This document shows, one piece after another, positions 63,937-64,000 of a stretch of 64,000 nt of DNA; the stretch's first letter is position 1; each line of letters begins with the position of its first letter. Origin of the DNA: Antribacter gilvus (lineage in GTDB: Bacteria; Actinomycetota; Actinomycetes; Actinomycetales; Cellulomonadaceae); assembly GCF_003946865.1 (NCBI RefSeq), contig NZ_QXTH01000002.1, positions 248,001 through 312,000 of the forward strand, written 5' to 3'. The notes beneath the pieces were generated by a model. That model was not told the origin of the DNA. It ran no database searches and was given only the letters and a program-made list of their open reading frames with translations. The translations under genes were made by a program, and so were the position numbers.

Positions 63937-64000
63937 CCCGCGACCGAGCGGTCAGCCGCCGCCTGTTCCTCGGCGCAGTCGGCGCGGGCGTCGCGGCGTT
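63933..64000 (+). CDS. Tat-signal protein, N-terminal 22 residues (cut by window edge)
   Basis: A GTG at 63933 overlaps the amidase stop (GTGA) and opens MTRDRAVSRRLFLGAVGAGV, with the twin-arginine motif S-R-R-L-F-L and a hydrophobic core. The product should be exported folded. Coupling with the amidase suggests a shared cell-wall or phage-related role, but nothing more can be read. Confidence 0.6.
   Translation, partial: MTRDRAVSRRLFLGAVGAGVAA

Overview
The window is about 64 kb of very GC-rich DNA. It is dense with short gene overlaps (ATGA, GTGA), has many GTG starts, and carries several actinobacterial signature genes: MtrA-MtrB-LpqB, a Rho with a long Arg/Gln-rich insert, an AhcY with the mycobacterial-type insert, and long-form HPF. 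The gene order hom-thrC-thrB-rho-rpmE-prfA-prmC-tsaC-wecA, and the order secA...hpf-comF-lpqB-mtrB-mtrA...ahcY...pmm-Trm112-manA, are both classic actinobacterial synteny. I infer a member of the Micrococcales, most likely near Cellulomonadaceae/Promicromonosporaceae. That genus-level guess is inference from style and gene content, not from a search.

Layout. (1) 1-9.3 kb, all minus strand: threonine biosynthesis (hom, thrC, thrB), rho with a long leader, L31, release factor 1, its methylase PrmC, the tRNA threonylcarbamoyl-AMP synthase, and the start of a WecA-like lipid-carrier glycosyltransferase. (2) 9.4-17.2 kb, minus: secA, then two inserted genes (a Kef-type antiporter and an AlkZ/YcaQ-type DNA glycosylase), then hpf and comF. 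(3) 17.3-29.3 kb: lpqB, mtrB, mtrA, followed upstream by a tightly overlapping envelope cluster (DUF58, MoxR ATPase, DUF4350, DUF4129, a QYG-repeat membrane protein), then SpoIIM-like and RDD proteins. (4) 29.3-41.6 kb: mixed accessory genes, namely a GT4 glycosyltransferase with a DMT transporter, a hydrolase-glycosyltransferase pair, an unusual EPSP synthase, a NarL-type two-component system, ahcY, an acyltransferase and an Nramp-like protein lacking the usual metal motifs. (5) 41.8-50.3 kb: a ProU-type compatible-solute importer, a gamma-glutamyltransferase homologue, an OafA-like acyltransferase with an SGNH domain, and a DUF808 membrane protein. (6) 50.3-55 kb: sulfate activation (cysN, cysD, cysQ and a divergent APS kinase with a degenerate N-terminal half). 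(7) 55-63 kb: Trm112-like protein, phosphomannomutase, an overlapping operon GT2 / DUF2304 / flippase / GT2 / DUF2142, and manA. Together these could make and export a mannose-containing glycan. (8) 63.1 kb to the end: a phage-type amidase and the start of a Tat-exported protein.

Two signals cut across the gene list. First, a family of intergenic perfect or near-perfect hairpins sharing the core GAGGTAGT...ACTACCTC (one half copy at 17.3 kb; full copies at 29.3, 46.88, 46.93 and 54.98 kb). The inner base pairs change together in both arms. Second, a recurrent promoter layout in which a TAnnnT -10 box sits 6 to 9 bases before an ATG or GTG start with no Shine-Dalgarno site, as expected for leaderless mRNAs; I find it at eleven starts. 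I see no tRNA, rRNA, CRISPR array or insertion sequence.
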